Positions 1-7,320 of a stretch of 19,062 nucleotides of DNA are shown in pieces. The stretch's first letter is position 1. Each line of letters starts with the position of its first letter. Below the pieces are notes generated by a model. The model was not told where the DNA came from. It was given only the letters and a program-made list of their open reading frames with translations, and searched no databases. The stretch lies in assembly GCA_950075905.1 (NCBI GenBank), contig CATMVR010000014.1:1-19062 (forward strand), in the 5' to 3' direction. Origin of the DNA: an uncultured Persicitalea sp. (lineage in GTDB: Bacteria; Bacteroidota; Bacteroidia; Cytophagales; Spirosomataceae). The translations under genes were made by a program, and so were the position numbers.

Positions 1-1261
1 TGCGGAAGATTGGAGCTACCGCTTCGTTCCCCTGCAGATAAACACCGCGAACACGACCTGTACCGTTGTCCAGGTTGTAGTAAGCCGATGCATTCTCCTG
101 GTCGGGCTTAAATGCCTGTGGTGTGTAGCTGTCGGGTGGGAAGTAGGCATAGTGCTGCTTCACGTAGTTGCGCGAGCCGTGAAGCCCCTGCTCCTCGCCC
201 GACCACAAAGCTATGCGAATGGTGCGTTTGGGTTTGAGACCGGCGGCCTGCAATATCCGTACGGCTTCCATCATGACGGTACAGCCGGCGGCGTTGTCGG
301 TAGCGCCCGTGCCACCGTGCCAGCTGTCGAGGTGGCCGCCCAGCATCACCACTTCGTCTTTCAGGGCGGGGTCAGTACCGGGTATTTCGGCAATGACATT
401 GGCCGAGGTCAGCTTGTTATAGAAGCTGGTTTTGACTTCGGCCTCGATGGTGACCGGAATGTTGTTTTCCAGGAGCCGGGCCATAAGCTGTGCGTGCTCG
501 GGAGCCATCTCAAAAGCCGGACCGGCCATGGGGGCATCTCCCTTGTAGGAAGCGCCGTTGCTGGTAAAGAACGTACCGTGCCGGCCCGTCCGGGCCACAA
601 TCTCCATTTTTACCTTCTGGCTCACCAGAAAGCTGTCTACCCGATTGCGAAACGTGCGCATGGCGCGGTACCTTTCCAGCATTTCGGGCGTGAAGTTGCG
701 GGAGCCGAACGTTTCCGAGTTGGTCATTTTTTCCAGTTCCTCCACGGTGTAGCGCTCAGCGTCAGCCTTAAAAGTGGGCGCCGCGTTGATATCGCTCTTG
801 ATCAGGATAATCTTGCCAGTAAGTTTGCCCTCGTACTTCTTCAAATCCTCCTCTTTATTGATTTCCACTACCACCACTTCGCCACTGATGGCCCCGGAGG
901 TACTGCCCGTCCAGGCTTTGGGAATGGCAATAAAGGGCATGTAGTAGGGCTTGGTCATGGCAATGTAGCTTTTCTCTACCTGCCAGCCTTTGCCAAATTC
1001 ACCCCATTCTTCCAGGCGGGCATTTTGCAGGCCCCAGTCTTTCAGCTGGCCCACCGACCAGTCGGCCGCGCGCTGATAGCCGGGCGAGTTGGTGAGGCGC
1101 GGACCGGAGGCGTCGGTAAGGCGGAAGGCGATGTCGGCTACTTTGGAGTTTTCGAGCCCTTCTTTTCTGATTTTTTGTAAAGCTTCCTGATTGACCTCCT
1201 GTGCAAACAAAGCAGGGGCCGCCATGAGCAGGAAAGCAAGAGGGTAGAATAGTTGTTTCAT
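1..1261 (-). CDS. Secreted M28 family zinc metallopeptidase with PA domain (partial, C-terminus outside window)
   Basis: The reading frame starts at ATG 1261 and stays open to the left edge, giving 420 residues without a stop. It begins with a signal peptide (residues 1-20, ending LFAQ), so the enzyme is exported. Residues about 120-230 resemble the PA-type insert of this family. The catalytic part shows GGHLDSWHGG with H310 as a metal ligand, TDNAAG with D322 as the bridging metal ligand, WSGEEQG with E356 as general base and E357 as ligand, and a later NLDNG with D398. These are the hallmarks of M28 di-zinc amino- or carboxypeptidases (carboxypeptidase Q-like). The last expected histidine ligand lies beyond the edge. 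The gene sits 56 nt downstream of the GH43 gene on the same strand and may be co-transcribed with it. The exact peptide substrate cannot be told. Family assignment is firm. Confidence 0.93.
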   Translation of the reverse strand, partial: MKQLFYPLAFLLMAAPALFAQEVNQEALQKIRKEGLENSKVADIAFRLTDASGPRLTNSPGYQRAADWSVGQLKDWGLQNARLEEWGEFGKGWQVEKSYIAMTKPYYMPFIAIPKAWTGSTSGAISGEVVVVEINKEEDLKKYEGKLTGKIILIKSDINAAPTFKADAERYTVEELEKMTNSETFGSRNFTPEMLERYRAMRTFRNRVDSFLVSQKVKMEIVARTGRHGTFFTSNGASYKGDAPMAGPAFEMAPEHAQLMARLLENNIPVTIEAEVKTSFYNKLTSANVIAEIPGTDPALKDEVVMLGGHLDSWHGGTGATDNAAGCTVMMEAVRILQAAGLKPKRTIRIALWSGEEQGLHGSRNYVKQHYAYFPPDSYTPQAFKPDQENASAYYNLDNGTGRVRGVYLQGNEAVAPIFR

Positions 1262-1317
1262 AGTCCTGTGAGTAAGTAGATTACTAAAAAATTTTTATAA
1301 CTAAATCAGATTTTAAC

Positions 1318-2295
1318 CTATTTGAGTGGCCGGGCCTTTACTCCATCGAAGGTAATCTTCACGGGATTGATGCGGCCGTCCTTGTCAAATGACATTTCGT
1401 CGATACAGGTGACGCGGTGGTTGCCGTCGGTTTCGCCCAGGGGGCGGCGGTGGTACACAATGTACCACTGATCGCGGCCCGGCACTTGTATCACCGAGTG
1501 GTGGCCCGCCCCGGTAGCTACCTGCGGGTCCTGTTGCAAAATCTTGCCCACACGCTCGAAGGGCCCGAAAGGGGAGTCGGCCACGGCGTAGGCTACGGAA
1601 TAGTTGGGGCCGGTCCAGCCGCCCTCCGACCACATGAAGTAGTACTTGCCGCCGCGGATGAACATGAAAGGACCTTCCACGTAGCCCTGCGGGGTGATTT
1701 CCTTGAAGATAGTACCATCTTCGTAGGGTACGAAGCCGGTGAAGTCATCGTTCAGTTTGGCGATATTGCAGTGCCGCCAGCCGCCGTAGATCAGGTAGTG
1801 CTGCCCGTCTTTGTCCTTGAACACAAACTGATCGATGGGCTGGGCACCGTTGTAAAACTTGCCGATAAGTGGCTTTCCCAGGGGGTCTTTGTAGGGGCCT
1901 TCGGGTTTGTCGGCCACGGCCACGCCGATGCCTCCCAGCTCCTGATCGCTCTGAATGTCGTTGGCGCCAAAGAAAAGGTAATACTTACCGCCCTTTTCAA
2001 TAATAGAAGGTGCCCACATGGCCTTTTTGGCCCAGCCTATGCTGGTAGTGTCAATGATCCGGCTGTGTTTGGTCCAGTTGACCAGGTCAGGCGACGAAAA
2101 GGCATCCATAAATACCTGCTGGTTGTAGGGAGCCGAGTAGGTAGGGTAGATCCAGTAGTTGTTGCCGAAAATAATGCCTTCCGGGTCGGCATACCAGCCG
2201 GGAAATACAGGGTTGCCGGCCTTTTTTTTGATTGCCTGGGCAAAGCCAACATGGCTGATCAGTACAAGGAAGAGGACAGGAAACAGTTTTTTCAT
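1318..2295 (-). CDS. Secreted glycoside hydrolase family 43 protein
   Basis: The protein has 325 residues with a signal peptide at 1-20 (cleavage after GFAQ). The frame is open upstream to 2445, but the start at 2295 is chosen because it places MKKLFPVLF directly at a clean signal peptide; the extra 50 residues would bury it. The five-bladed propeller family GH43 is recognised by WYADPE (D37, catalytic base), QPIDQFVF (D155, pKa-modulating Asp) and YVEGPF (E207, general acid), with a typical WAPSII segment near residue 95. Family members cleave arabinose- or xylose-containing side chains or backbones of plant polysaccharides. The precise specificity (arabinosidase, xylosidase or galactosidase) cannot be read from the sequence. 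There is no SusC/D pair next to it, so it is not an obvious part of a polysaccharide utilisation locus here. Confidence 0.93.
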   Translation of the reverse strand: MKKLFPVLFLVLISHVGFAQAIKKKAGNPVFPGWYADPEGIIFGNNYWIYPTYSAPYNQQVFMDAFSSPDLVNWTKHSRIIDTTSIGWAKKAMWAPSIIEKGGKYYLFFGANDIQSDQELGGIGVAVADKPEGPYKDPLGKPLIGKFYNGAQPIDQFVFKDKDGQHYLIYGGWRHCNIAKLNDDFTGFVPYEDGTIFKEITPQGYVEGPFMFIRGGKYYFMWSEGGWTGPNYSVAYAVADSPFGPFERVGKILQQDPQVATGAGHHSVIQVPGRDQWYIVYHRRPLGETDGNHRVTCIDEMSFDKDGRINPVKITFDGVKARPLK

Positions 2296-2358
2296 GGATG
2301 ACAGGTTTTCAAGGCAGAAGCAGGTGAAGCCGTAAATATACAAGGTGGCCGCCAAATG

Positions 2359-2433
2359 CCGGTCCGGTTTGTGGACCGGATGGGGGAAACCGCCCACTAA
2401 TTTTTCGTCAGGATATAAAAAGCATTCATCCGG
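2359..2433 (-). promoter_or_regulatory. Mutually exclusive inverted repeats in the GH43 leader
   Basis: CCGGTCC at 2359-2365 pairs perfectly with GGACCGG at 2373-2379 (7-nt loop). A second inverted repeat pairs CCGGATG at 2376-2382 with CATCCGG at 2427-2433. The two stems share the bases CCGG at 2376-2379, so they cannot form together. They lie 64-138 nt upstream of the GH43 start. This could be an operator, or a leader that switches between two folds. That both lie inside the transcript is not shown. Confidence 0.4.
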
Positions 2434-2696
2434 TAATTTTTCCACTTTGCTTTTAGGGTTGCAGAATGATACTCGGAAAAAGAGTTTGAAATTTATGTTT
2501 ACCGATGGACTATTGTGAATTGGATTAAATGTAAATAAGGTAACAAAATATTAAAATTTCCCTTCTGTCAGATTCTTTATACTTGCCATAAAGTTTGGTA
2601 TACTATTTGATTGTTATTGAAAAAGTTACTTTAATTCATTTACCAACGAATATTTATTCAATTAAAATATTATAGTTACTCATGTAATGTGTTTTA

Positions 2697-2712
2697 TTAC
2701 AACTATTTGTAA
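2697..2712. promoter_or_regulatory. Operator-like palindrome TTACAA-N4-TTGTAA
   Basis: TTACAA at 2697-2702 and TTGTAA at 2707-2712 form a perfect 6-bp inverted repeat with a 4-nt centre. It overlaps a weaker hairpin (TGTAAT 2683-2688 with ATTACA 2696-2701). A further TTGTAA half-site occurs at 2802-2807, inside the spacer of the predicted promoter of the downstream subunit gene. This arrangement would suit a dimeric regulator, but in AT-rich DNA such palindromes also arise by chance. Confidence 0.3.
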
Positions 2713-2785
2713 CTTATAAGTAAATAAATATTTAATATGCACTATTCTTGCTCCTGATGTGGAGTGGACTTCTGTTTGGCATTGG

Positions 2786-2818
2786 TTTTGTCTACGTGTG
2801 CTTGTAATTGTATTCTTG
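2786..2818 (+). promoter_or_regulatory. Candidate Bacteroidota-type promoter for the 2892 subunit gene
   Basis: TTTTG at 2786-2790 is followed by a 20-nt spacer and TATTCTTG at 2811-2818. This matches the Bacteroidota consensus (TTTG, about 19 nt, TAnnTTTG) with one mismatch in the -7 element. Transcription would begin near 2825 and give a leader of about 65 nt. The same octamer TATTCTTG also occurs at 2743-2750, without a -33 element at the proper distance. Confidence 0.45.
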
Positions 2819-2891
2819 CCAGAGTTACTCCCTGAAAGTGGCCGGCAGTAAAAGGGTGCAAAATATTTAATACACACAAAACCTTTATTTT

Positions 2892-3386
2892 ATGAAAAAG
2901 CAGATTTATTTTACCTTCTTGGCATCATTTGTTTCTGTGTTTGCGATTGCGCAAACAAGCTCCAAAACTGAAACCGTAACCCTGAACCTGGCCAATGTAG
3001 TTGACATTGCATTGGCTTCAACGGCTGGTAACAGTTTTACCTTCAACGATGTATCTACTTATGATGCCGGTATTACAAATGCCAGTGCCACCACGCTTAC
3101 AGTAAAATCTAACCGTGCCTGGAATGTAAACGTGAAATCCCAAACAGCGAATTTTACCAAGAGTGCCGGAACTACCGACATGCCAGCTAACGTCCTTTCT
3201 GTAAAGGCCAACGCTGAGTCGACGTTTCTGCCTCTGTCTACTACAGATCAGCTGTTAAAATCGGGCTCACGTGGTGGGGGTACTGGCGACAATGTGTTTG
3301 CCGTAGATTATAAGGCAACTCCCGCCTATAATTACGATGCAGCTACGTATACGATTGTGATAGAGTATACGATTTCTCAGCAATAG
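2892..3386 (+). CDS. Secreted pilin-like subunit 1 (candidate major fibre subunit)
   Basis: The product has 164 residues with a signal peptide at 1-20 ending FAIAQ. The mature part is small, rich in Thr, Ser and Ala, free of cysteine and predicted all-beta from its alternating hydrophobic pattern. After the signal it has an alternating strand TVTLNL, then FTFNDVSTYDAGI (49-61), KSNRAW (72-77), TDQLLKSGS (118-126) and a C-terminal strand YTIVIEYTISQQ. The last three features recur in whole or part in the three minus-strand genes at 6243, 6789 and 7321, so this is one paralogous family. Small beta proteins with an alternating C-terminal strand next to a PapD-like chaperone and a barrel gene resemble chaperone-usher pilins; this role is inferred. 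It stands alone behind its own promoter and upstream of a hairpin, which suits an abundant subunit. I cannot name a Pfam family with certainty. Confidence 0.85.
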   Translation: MKKQIYFTFLASFVSVFAIAQTSSKTETVTLNLANVVDIALASTAGNSFTFNDVSTYDAGITNASATTLTVKSNRAWNVNVKSQTANFTKSAGTTDMPANVLSVKANAESTFLPLSTTDQLLKSGSRGGGTGDNVFAVDYKATPAYNYDAATYTIVIEYTISQQ

Positions 3387-3416
3387 CTACAATACTCTGT
3401 TTGAAATTCAACTCAT

Positions 3417-3446
3417 TGGAGAGAATGGTTCAGGGCCTTCTCTCCA
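3417..3446 (+). terminator. Stem-loop between subunit 1 and the barrel gene (possible attenuator or 3'-end stabiliser)
   Basis: TGGAGAGAA at 3417-3425 pairs perfectly with TTCTCTCCA at 3438-3446, giving a 9-bp stem and a 12-nt loop. It begins 31 nt after the stop of the subunit gene and ends 31 nt before the start of the next gene. No real U-tract follows, so a strong intrinsic terminator is unlikely. It may be a leaky attenuator or an mRNA-stabilising structure that keeps the small subunit more abundant than the barrel protein. Confidence 0.5.
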
Positions 3447-3476
3447 TGGTTTGTTCCTACACATCTCCTATTCTTA

Positions 3477-6236
3477 TTGTTTGTGGCAAATGTGATCAGT
3501 ACCTTCTTTTTGCGGGTAGTGTGCCTGTTGTTCGTTTTGTGCTATTGTATTGACAACAAAGCGAGTGCTCAGGGAAGCAGTATGTCCCAGCCAATTCAGG
3601 TTAGATTCCTGAAAGCGAGTATTGAGGTACTGCCAAACACCTTTGGTTTTAATTCTTTTACCCTCACCAATACTACTGGTAGACCCCAAAAGCTGGACGT
3701 ACAGATTCAGGCTGACCGCAACTGGCAGTTGCTCCATAGTATCCCTTCGTTGATTGAGCTTGCGCCGGGGCAAAGCGAAACCTACTCGATGCGGGTATCC
3801 CCCCTGCCTGCCATCTCATCTCAGGAGGACTACGCGGTACAGCTCCGTATCAACTCAATGACTGAAAGAAGGGAAGAATCCCACTCTTTTTCAATGCGCG
3901 TAAAGAGTATGTCGCGATGGAGCGCTTTATTGACTACGCCTGAGGTACAAGTGAGTGCGGATTCAACGGCTACCGCTTTTGAGATAAAGTTTGAAAACAA
4001 AGGGAATCAAACTGAAAGATTGATTTATAAAATCGATTCACCATTGCATATATCATTGTCCTCGGGAAACAACAAGCTCAGCCTTGAGGCTGGAAAGGAC
4101 ACAGTGGTTCGGGTGCAGATCAAAACCAGGCCGGAAGTGCTTAGGCGCAATAGAGAAACAAATGTGAATATTTATATCAAAGGAGAAGAAGGTGAGGAAG
4201 TATTGTTGACCCAGAAAGTACTATCTACTCCGTGGTATATAAGGGAGCACCGTTCAAAATGGCTTACCGCCCCCCTCGTTATTGAAGGCAATATTTTGAA
4301 TATGAACAGCAACGGTCAGGGGCTGATTTGGGGGTCAGTGCAGGGGCAGATTGTCCTGAACAAAGATAAGAGATTCGATTTTTCGTATCGTTCAGATAGC
4401 TACACGTCTAATTTTACTTCAAATACCGCTATAAGACAACTGTCTTATTTGTCTCCTAAATTTAGGGTAACGCTGGGCACCCAGATAGACTTTATAAATA
4501 TGCAAATCAATGGGGACGGGATCGGTGTTGAATATACCCCGAATGAAAGCAAACAGCAAAGCCTGCGCCTGGTCAAAAGCAACATCAATAGTTCGTATCA
4601 GGTAATCTACACCCATGACCAACAGATTTCTCCGGTCCTTCGGTACAGTTCAAAAAGTGTTTTCAATAACGATATTCAGTCGCAATCCAACTGTGTCTTT
4701 TTGTTCAATGAAGTTAAGTGGCTCAAAGATCAGTATACCACTCTGACGGTTGAGCTGGGTAATAGCTACGAACGGCTGGGTCTAACGCGTTCGTCCCACT
4801 GGGGCACTTCTCTGGGGTATCGCTTGAATATCAGCAAAGATAAGTATTCACTGGTCTCCTCTTATACCTATGCTTCAAGCTATTTTCCCGGTCTGATTCG
4901 TGGCCTTCGTTTTGGCTCTCACGAACTCAGGTACCAGCCGGGAGCTTTTTTTATAAGTGCTTATGGTACAAATAATAGTCGTTTGCCTGCCATTCTAAAC
5001 CCGCTGGAAAATACTTTTGATCCGAAGCTGGAATTTCAAAGTGAAGAATGGGGCGTAAAGCTGGGGGAATCCTGGCAAAAGAAGTTTTCATTGACCGCGG
5101 TAGGGAACTTTCAAAAATTACTGCAAACCAGTCTGACTGAGAGGGATGTAAGAGGGTGGGGAAGTAGCGTGACATTCACCTTTAACCCTACCCCCAGTCT
5201 CGACGCCTCATTGACGGCTAACTGGCGCCGTGCGGGTCTTGTCAATACTTCCGATCGGTTTTCCACTACGGGTTTGTTTGGCCAGATGCGGCACAAGGGA
5301 GTAGGTACCACCTTTCGCTATGTGGAAGGGCCTCAGTTTTACATGGATTACCTGAATCTGAAAGATGGTGGCTCGACGGCCCGGTTGATTCAGGCGTCGG
5401 TTTTTGGCGAATGGAGTACCAAAAACAAACATTTTCAGGCCCGTTACCAATTGATGTTTAATCAGACACCTACTCTTGCCGGAAAAATCGCCAATCGGAG
5501 TGATATCATCTGGAATTTGCCTGCACAGGGTATGTCACTGATCCTGTCTGGGATGACGGGGCAGCATCCGGAAAGAAATAGCCAGCCCATGTTCAATATT
5601 ACTTTTCGTAAAATGTTTGATGTACCCCTTCCTCTGGTGCAAAAGTATGGGAATCTAAAAGTTATTCTTTACAAGGATCTGAACTACAACGATACGCTGG
5701 ATGCAACGGATGAACGCATTGGCCGTACCCTGGTCACCATCAATCATCTTCGGCTCCGTTCAAACTCAAAGGGAGAGGTTTTCCTGAAAAACGTACAACC
5801 GGGGGACTACCTCGTCGATCTAAGCAATACCCAAACCTTGCGGGGGTGGTCTCCGAGAGAGGGGTTGAAGCAGTCTGTTGAGGTGCTGAACGATGCTTAC
5901 CTGGCTATTCCTTTCAATAAAAGCAGATACGTGAGCGGCAGGCTTTCCGTAGAGAAAGATGCATACTCCATGAACTCGACTACCCTTGATGGGGTACGGG
6001 TAACGGCCCTGAGTTCAAAGGGTGAAACCCATCATGCTATCACCAATCTGGAAGGTGCCTTCTTTTTTAACCTCGCCCCCGATGAGTACATTATTCAGGT
6101 TAAGGAGGATGTCATGGGGAGTGAATACCGGATTACCGAGAGTAGTCAGAAAGTGAACCTCAATGAGAAAGAGACCTTTGAGGTAGAATTCAGGGCTGTA
6201 CAACGCAAGCGTCAGATTAATATCCGCAAAAAATAA
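3477..6236 (+). CDS. Usher-like outer-membrane beta-barrel protein with N-terminal Ig-like domains
   Basis: The protein has 919 residues. The signal peptide covers about residues 1-32 (long hydrophobic stretch, then NKASAQ). Two Ig-like beta-sandwich domains follow, about 38-144 and 150-252; each shows the pattern of alternating strands plus an 'LAPGQSETY' or 'LEAGKDTVV' turn typical of PapD- or NEW3-like folds. Residues about 255-715 are rich in amphipathic strands with terminal aromatics, as in an outer-membrane barrel. The C-terminus holds two beta-sandwich domains: about 718-815, with an acidic SdrD-B-like loop DLNYNDTLDATDE (734-746), and about 816-905, with GVRVTALSSKGET and LAPDEYIIQV. 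The order resembles fimbrial ushers (N-domain, barrel, two C-terminal domains), but no usher sequence signature was recognised, so the usher role is inferred. The start is TTG at 3477; no in-frame ATG lies before residue 36, and GTG 3483 or 3492 are alternatives. The stop is only 6 nt from that of the convergent gene. Confidence 0.82.
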   Translation: MFVANVISTFFLRVVCLLFVLCYCIDNKASAQGSSMSQPIQVRFLKASIEVLPNTFGFNSFTLTNTTGRPQKLDVQIQADRNWQLLHSIPSLIELAPGQSETYSMRVSPLPAISSQEDYAVQLRINSMTERREESHSFSMRVKSMSRWSALLTTPEVQVSADSTATAFEIKFENKGNQTERLIYKIDSPLHISLSSGNNKLSLEAGKDTVVRVQIKTRPEVLRRNRETNVNIYIKGEEGEEVLLTQKVLSTPWYIREHRSKWLTAPLVIEGNILNMNSNGQGLIWGSVQGQIVLNKDKRFDFSYRSDSYTSNFTSNTAIRQLSYLSPKFRVTLGTQIDFINMQINGDGIGVEYTPNESKQQSLRLVKSNINSSYQVIYTHDQQISPVLRYSSKSVFNNDIQSQSNCVFLFNEVKWLKDQYTTLTVELGNSYERLGLTRSSHWGTSLGYRLNISKDKYSLVSSYTYASSYFPGLIRGLRFGSHELRYQPGAFFISAYGTNNSRLPAILNPLENTFDPKLEFQSEEWGVKLGESWQKKFSLTAVGNFQKLLQTSLTERDVRGWGSSVTFTFNPTPSLDASLTANWRRAGLVNTSDRFSTTGLFGQMRHKGVGTTFRYVEGPQFYMDYLNLKDGGSTARLIQASVFGEWSTKNKHFQARYQLMFNQTPTLAGKIANRSDIIWNLPAQGMSLILSGMTGQHPERNSQPMFNITFRKMFDVPLPLVQKYGNLKVILYKDLNYNDTLDATDERIGRTLVTINHLRLRSNSKGEVFLKNVQPGDYLVDLSNTQTLRGWSPREGLKQSVEVLNDAYLAIPFNKSRYVSGRLSVEKDAYSMNSTTLDGVRVTALSSKGETHHAITNLEGAFFFNLAPDEYIIQVKEDVMGSEYRITESSQKVNLNEKETFEVEFRAVQRKRQINIRKK

Positions 6237-6242
6237 AAGGCA

Positions 6243-6755
6243 TTACTTGGAGGTTACCGTAAATATAAGATTTACAGAATAGCTCCCGGTATGCACCAAT
6301 TTGTCAGGGTGGGCCTTATAGCTCAGGGCAATTTTTTTAATACGATCTTCGACTGACAGATCGCTGCTCTGGCTTATGATAATCGGATCGGGACCTAATC
6401 TAACGTACTCTCCGTCATTGGCACGCACACTCAGAATGCTTACCGGAATTTCCCCGCCCTTATTGGTTTCTCGAAAATACCCCTCTTCTGCCCGTACAGT
6501 GACCACCCAATTCAGGTTAGATTTTATCGAAATGGCTGAGGCATTCACCTTTTCAATACCCCGCTGGTAAGCATCCTGGGCCTCAAATACAAAAGTGTTC
6601 CAGGTGTCCGAAGAGGTTTCCAGCGTACTGCTGACAATGGGATTCAGTTGCAGGCGGATGGTTTCGGTGGCTATCTGTACCACCTTTGGCTGAGCATGAG
6701 CTTCTAGTGAAATCAAAAGAAAAGAAACGAGAAGTGTGGTGACAAGAAGTTTCAT
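6243..6755 (-). CDS. Secreted pilin-like subunit 2
   Basis: The product has 170 residues with a signal peptide at 1-22 (cleavage after EAHAQ) and no cysteine in the mature chain. An alternating strand TIRLQL follows near residue 32, then FVFEAQDAYQRGI (55-67), KSNLNW (78-83), ILSVRAN and a C-terminal strand YSVNLIFTVTSK. KSNxxW, the (I/V)LS-(V/F)(K/R)-N segment and the alternating C-terminus are shared with the subunits at 2892 and 6789. It is the last gene of a three-gene minus-strand operon, 33 nt after the previous one. It ends 6 nt from the convergent barrel gene, leaving no room for a separate terminator. It lacks the glycine-rich SGxxGG stretch of the other two and is more charged, so it may be a minor or adaptor subunit (inference). 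Confidence 0.82.
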   Translation of the reverse strand: MKLLVTTLLVSFLLISLEAHAQPKVVQIATETIRLQLNPIVSSTLETSSDTWNTFVFEAQDAYQRGIEKVNASAISIKSNLNWVVTVRAEEGYFRETNKGGEIPVSILSVRANDGEYVRLGPDPIIISQSSDLSVEDRIKKIALSYKAHPDKLVHTGSYSVNLIFTVTSK

Positions 6756-6788
6756 GAAAAAATATAACAGGTTTACAGAAATTTGAAT

Positions 6789-7316
6789 TTATTGGGTGGT
6801 TAGAGTATATACAAGATCAAGGGTATATAACCCTCCATTGTACAGGTAGCCCGGGGCTACTCTCAGGTCAATGGAAAAGGTATTGCCAGGTTGAGAACTT
6901 CCGCCCGCCGCTCCTGACCGCAGGGTTTGGGCTGTGGTGGTTAGCGTTCGGTAGGTACTTTCGCTATTCGTTTTAAACGAAATGACACCGGCGGGCAGGG
7001 TGTTGGACAGTCCTCCACCAGAGGCTGCAAAAAACGCGCCACTTGCTCTGATAGTAAGCAACCAATTCATATTTGATTTTACGACAAAGCTGGAGAAAGA
7101 ACTACGGTTGATACCGCTCTCGTAGCTAGTGGTGCTATTGAAGGCAAAGGCCGAGGCATTGACGGGGGTAACCGTAAATTCGGCAAAGGTATTTAGCTGT
7201 AAGGTAGCAGTAGAGGAGGCACTAGTAGTACTTCTTGCATCTACTTTTTGCGCGTAGGAAGCGCTACACACCCCATGAAGTAGAAAAATTATGGGTACAA
7301 TCAGTAGAATTTTCAT
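6789..7316 (-). CDS. Secreted pilin-like subunit 3
   Basis: The product has 175 residues with a signal peptide of about 23 residues (ending ASYAQ); the mature chain has no cysteine. A Ser/Thr-rich linker leads to an alternating strand ATLQL, then FAFNSTTSYESGI (57-69), KSNMNW (80-85), TAQTLRSGAAGG and a C-terminal strand YTLDLVYTLTTQ. It is the paralogue most similar to the subunit at 2892, sharing KSNxxW, SES-T, the SG-xxGG turn, the P-Y-Y segment and the YT...YT...Q ending. It is the middle gene of the minus-strand operon: its ATG lies 4 nt after the stop of the gene at 7321, which suggests translational coupling. Likely an alternative or minor structural subunit; role inferred from context. 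Confidence 0.83.
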   Translation of the reverse strand: MKILLIVPIIFLLHGVCSASYAQKVDARSTTSASSTATLQLNTFAEFTVTPVNASAFAFNSTTSYESGINRSSFSSFVVKSNMNWLLTIRASGAFFAASGGGLSNTLPAGVISFKTNSESTYRTLTTTAQTLRSGAAGGSSQPGNTFSIDLRVAPGYLYNGGLYTLDLVYTLTTQ

Positions 7317-7320
7317 GGTG

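Larger units (their letters stand above)
2296..2891. other. AT-rich intergenic regulatory region between GH43 and the fibre locus
   Basis: There are 596 nt without a convincing gene. The part next to GH43 (to about 2433) is G/C-rich and holds the nested inverted repeats described separately. From about 2500 to 2760 the sequence is very AT-rich. It then contains a 16-bp palindrome and a candidate promoter for the first subunit gene. A 65-codon minus-strand open frame at 2680-2877 has no protein-like character and was not called. Confidence 0.7.

Noticed and set aside
152..1180. 342-codon plus-strand open frame opposite the M28 peptidase
   Set aside because: The minus strand encodes all expected M28 metal ligands in order, while the plus-strand product shows no family features.
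1417..2301. 294-codon plus-strand open frame opposite the GH43 gene
   Set aside because: It lies fully antisense to a gene with clear catalytic motifs and has no recognisable domain; such long frames are expected in G/C-rich coding DNA.
2296..2445. N-terminal extension of the GH43 protein to an ATG at 2445
   Set aside because: It would place 50 residues before a textbook signal peptide and would translate the inverted-repeat leader.
2680..2877. 65-codon minus-strand open frame in the spacer before subunit 1
   Set aside because: It covers the predicted promoter and palindrome, has no protein-like composition and no signal or domain.
3477..6236. Type IX secretion or gliding-motility protein
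   Set aside because: No T9SS C-terminal sorting domain or known gliding protein motif was seen; the chaperone and subunit neighbours fit an usher-like role better.
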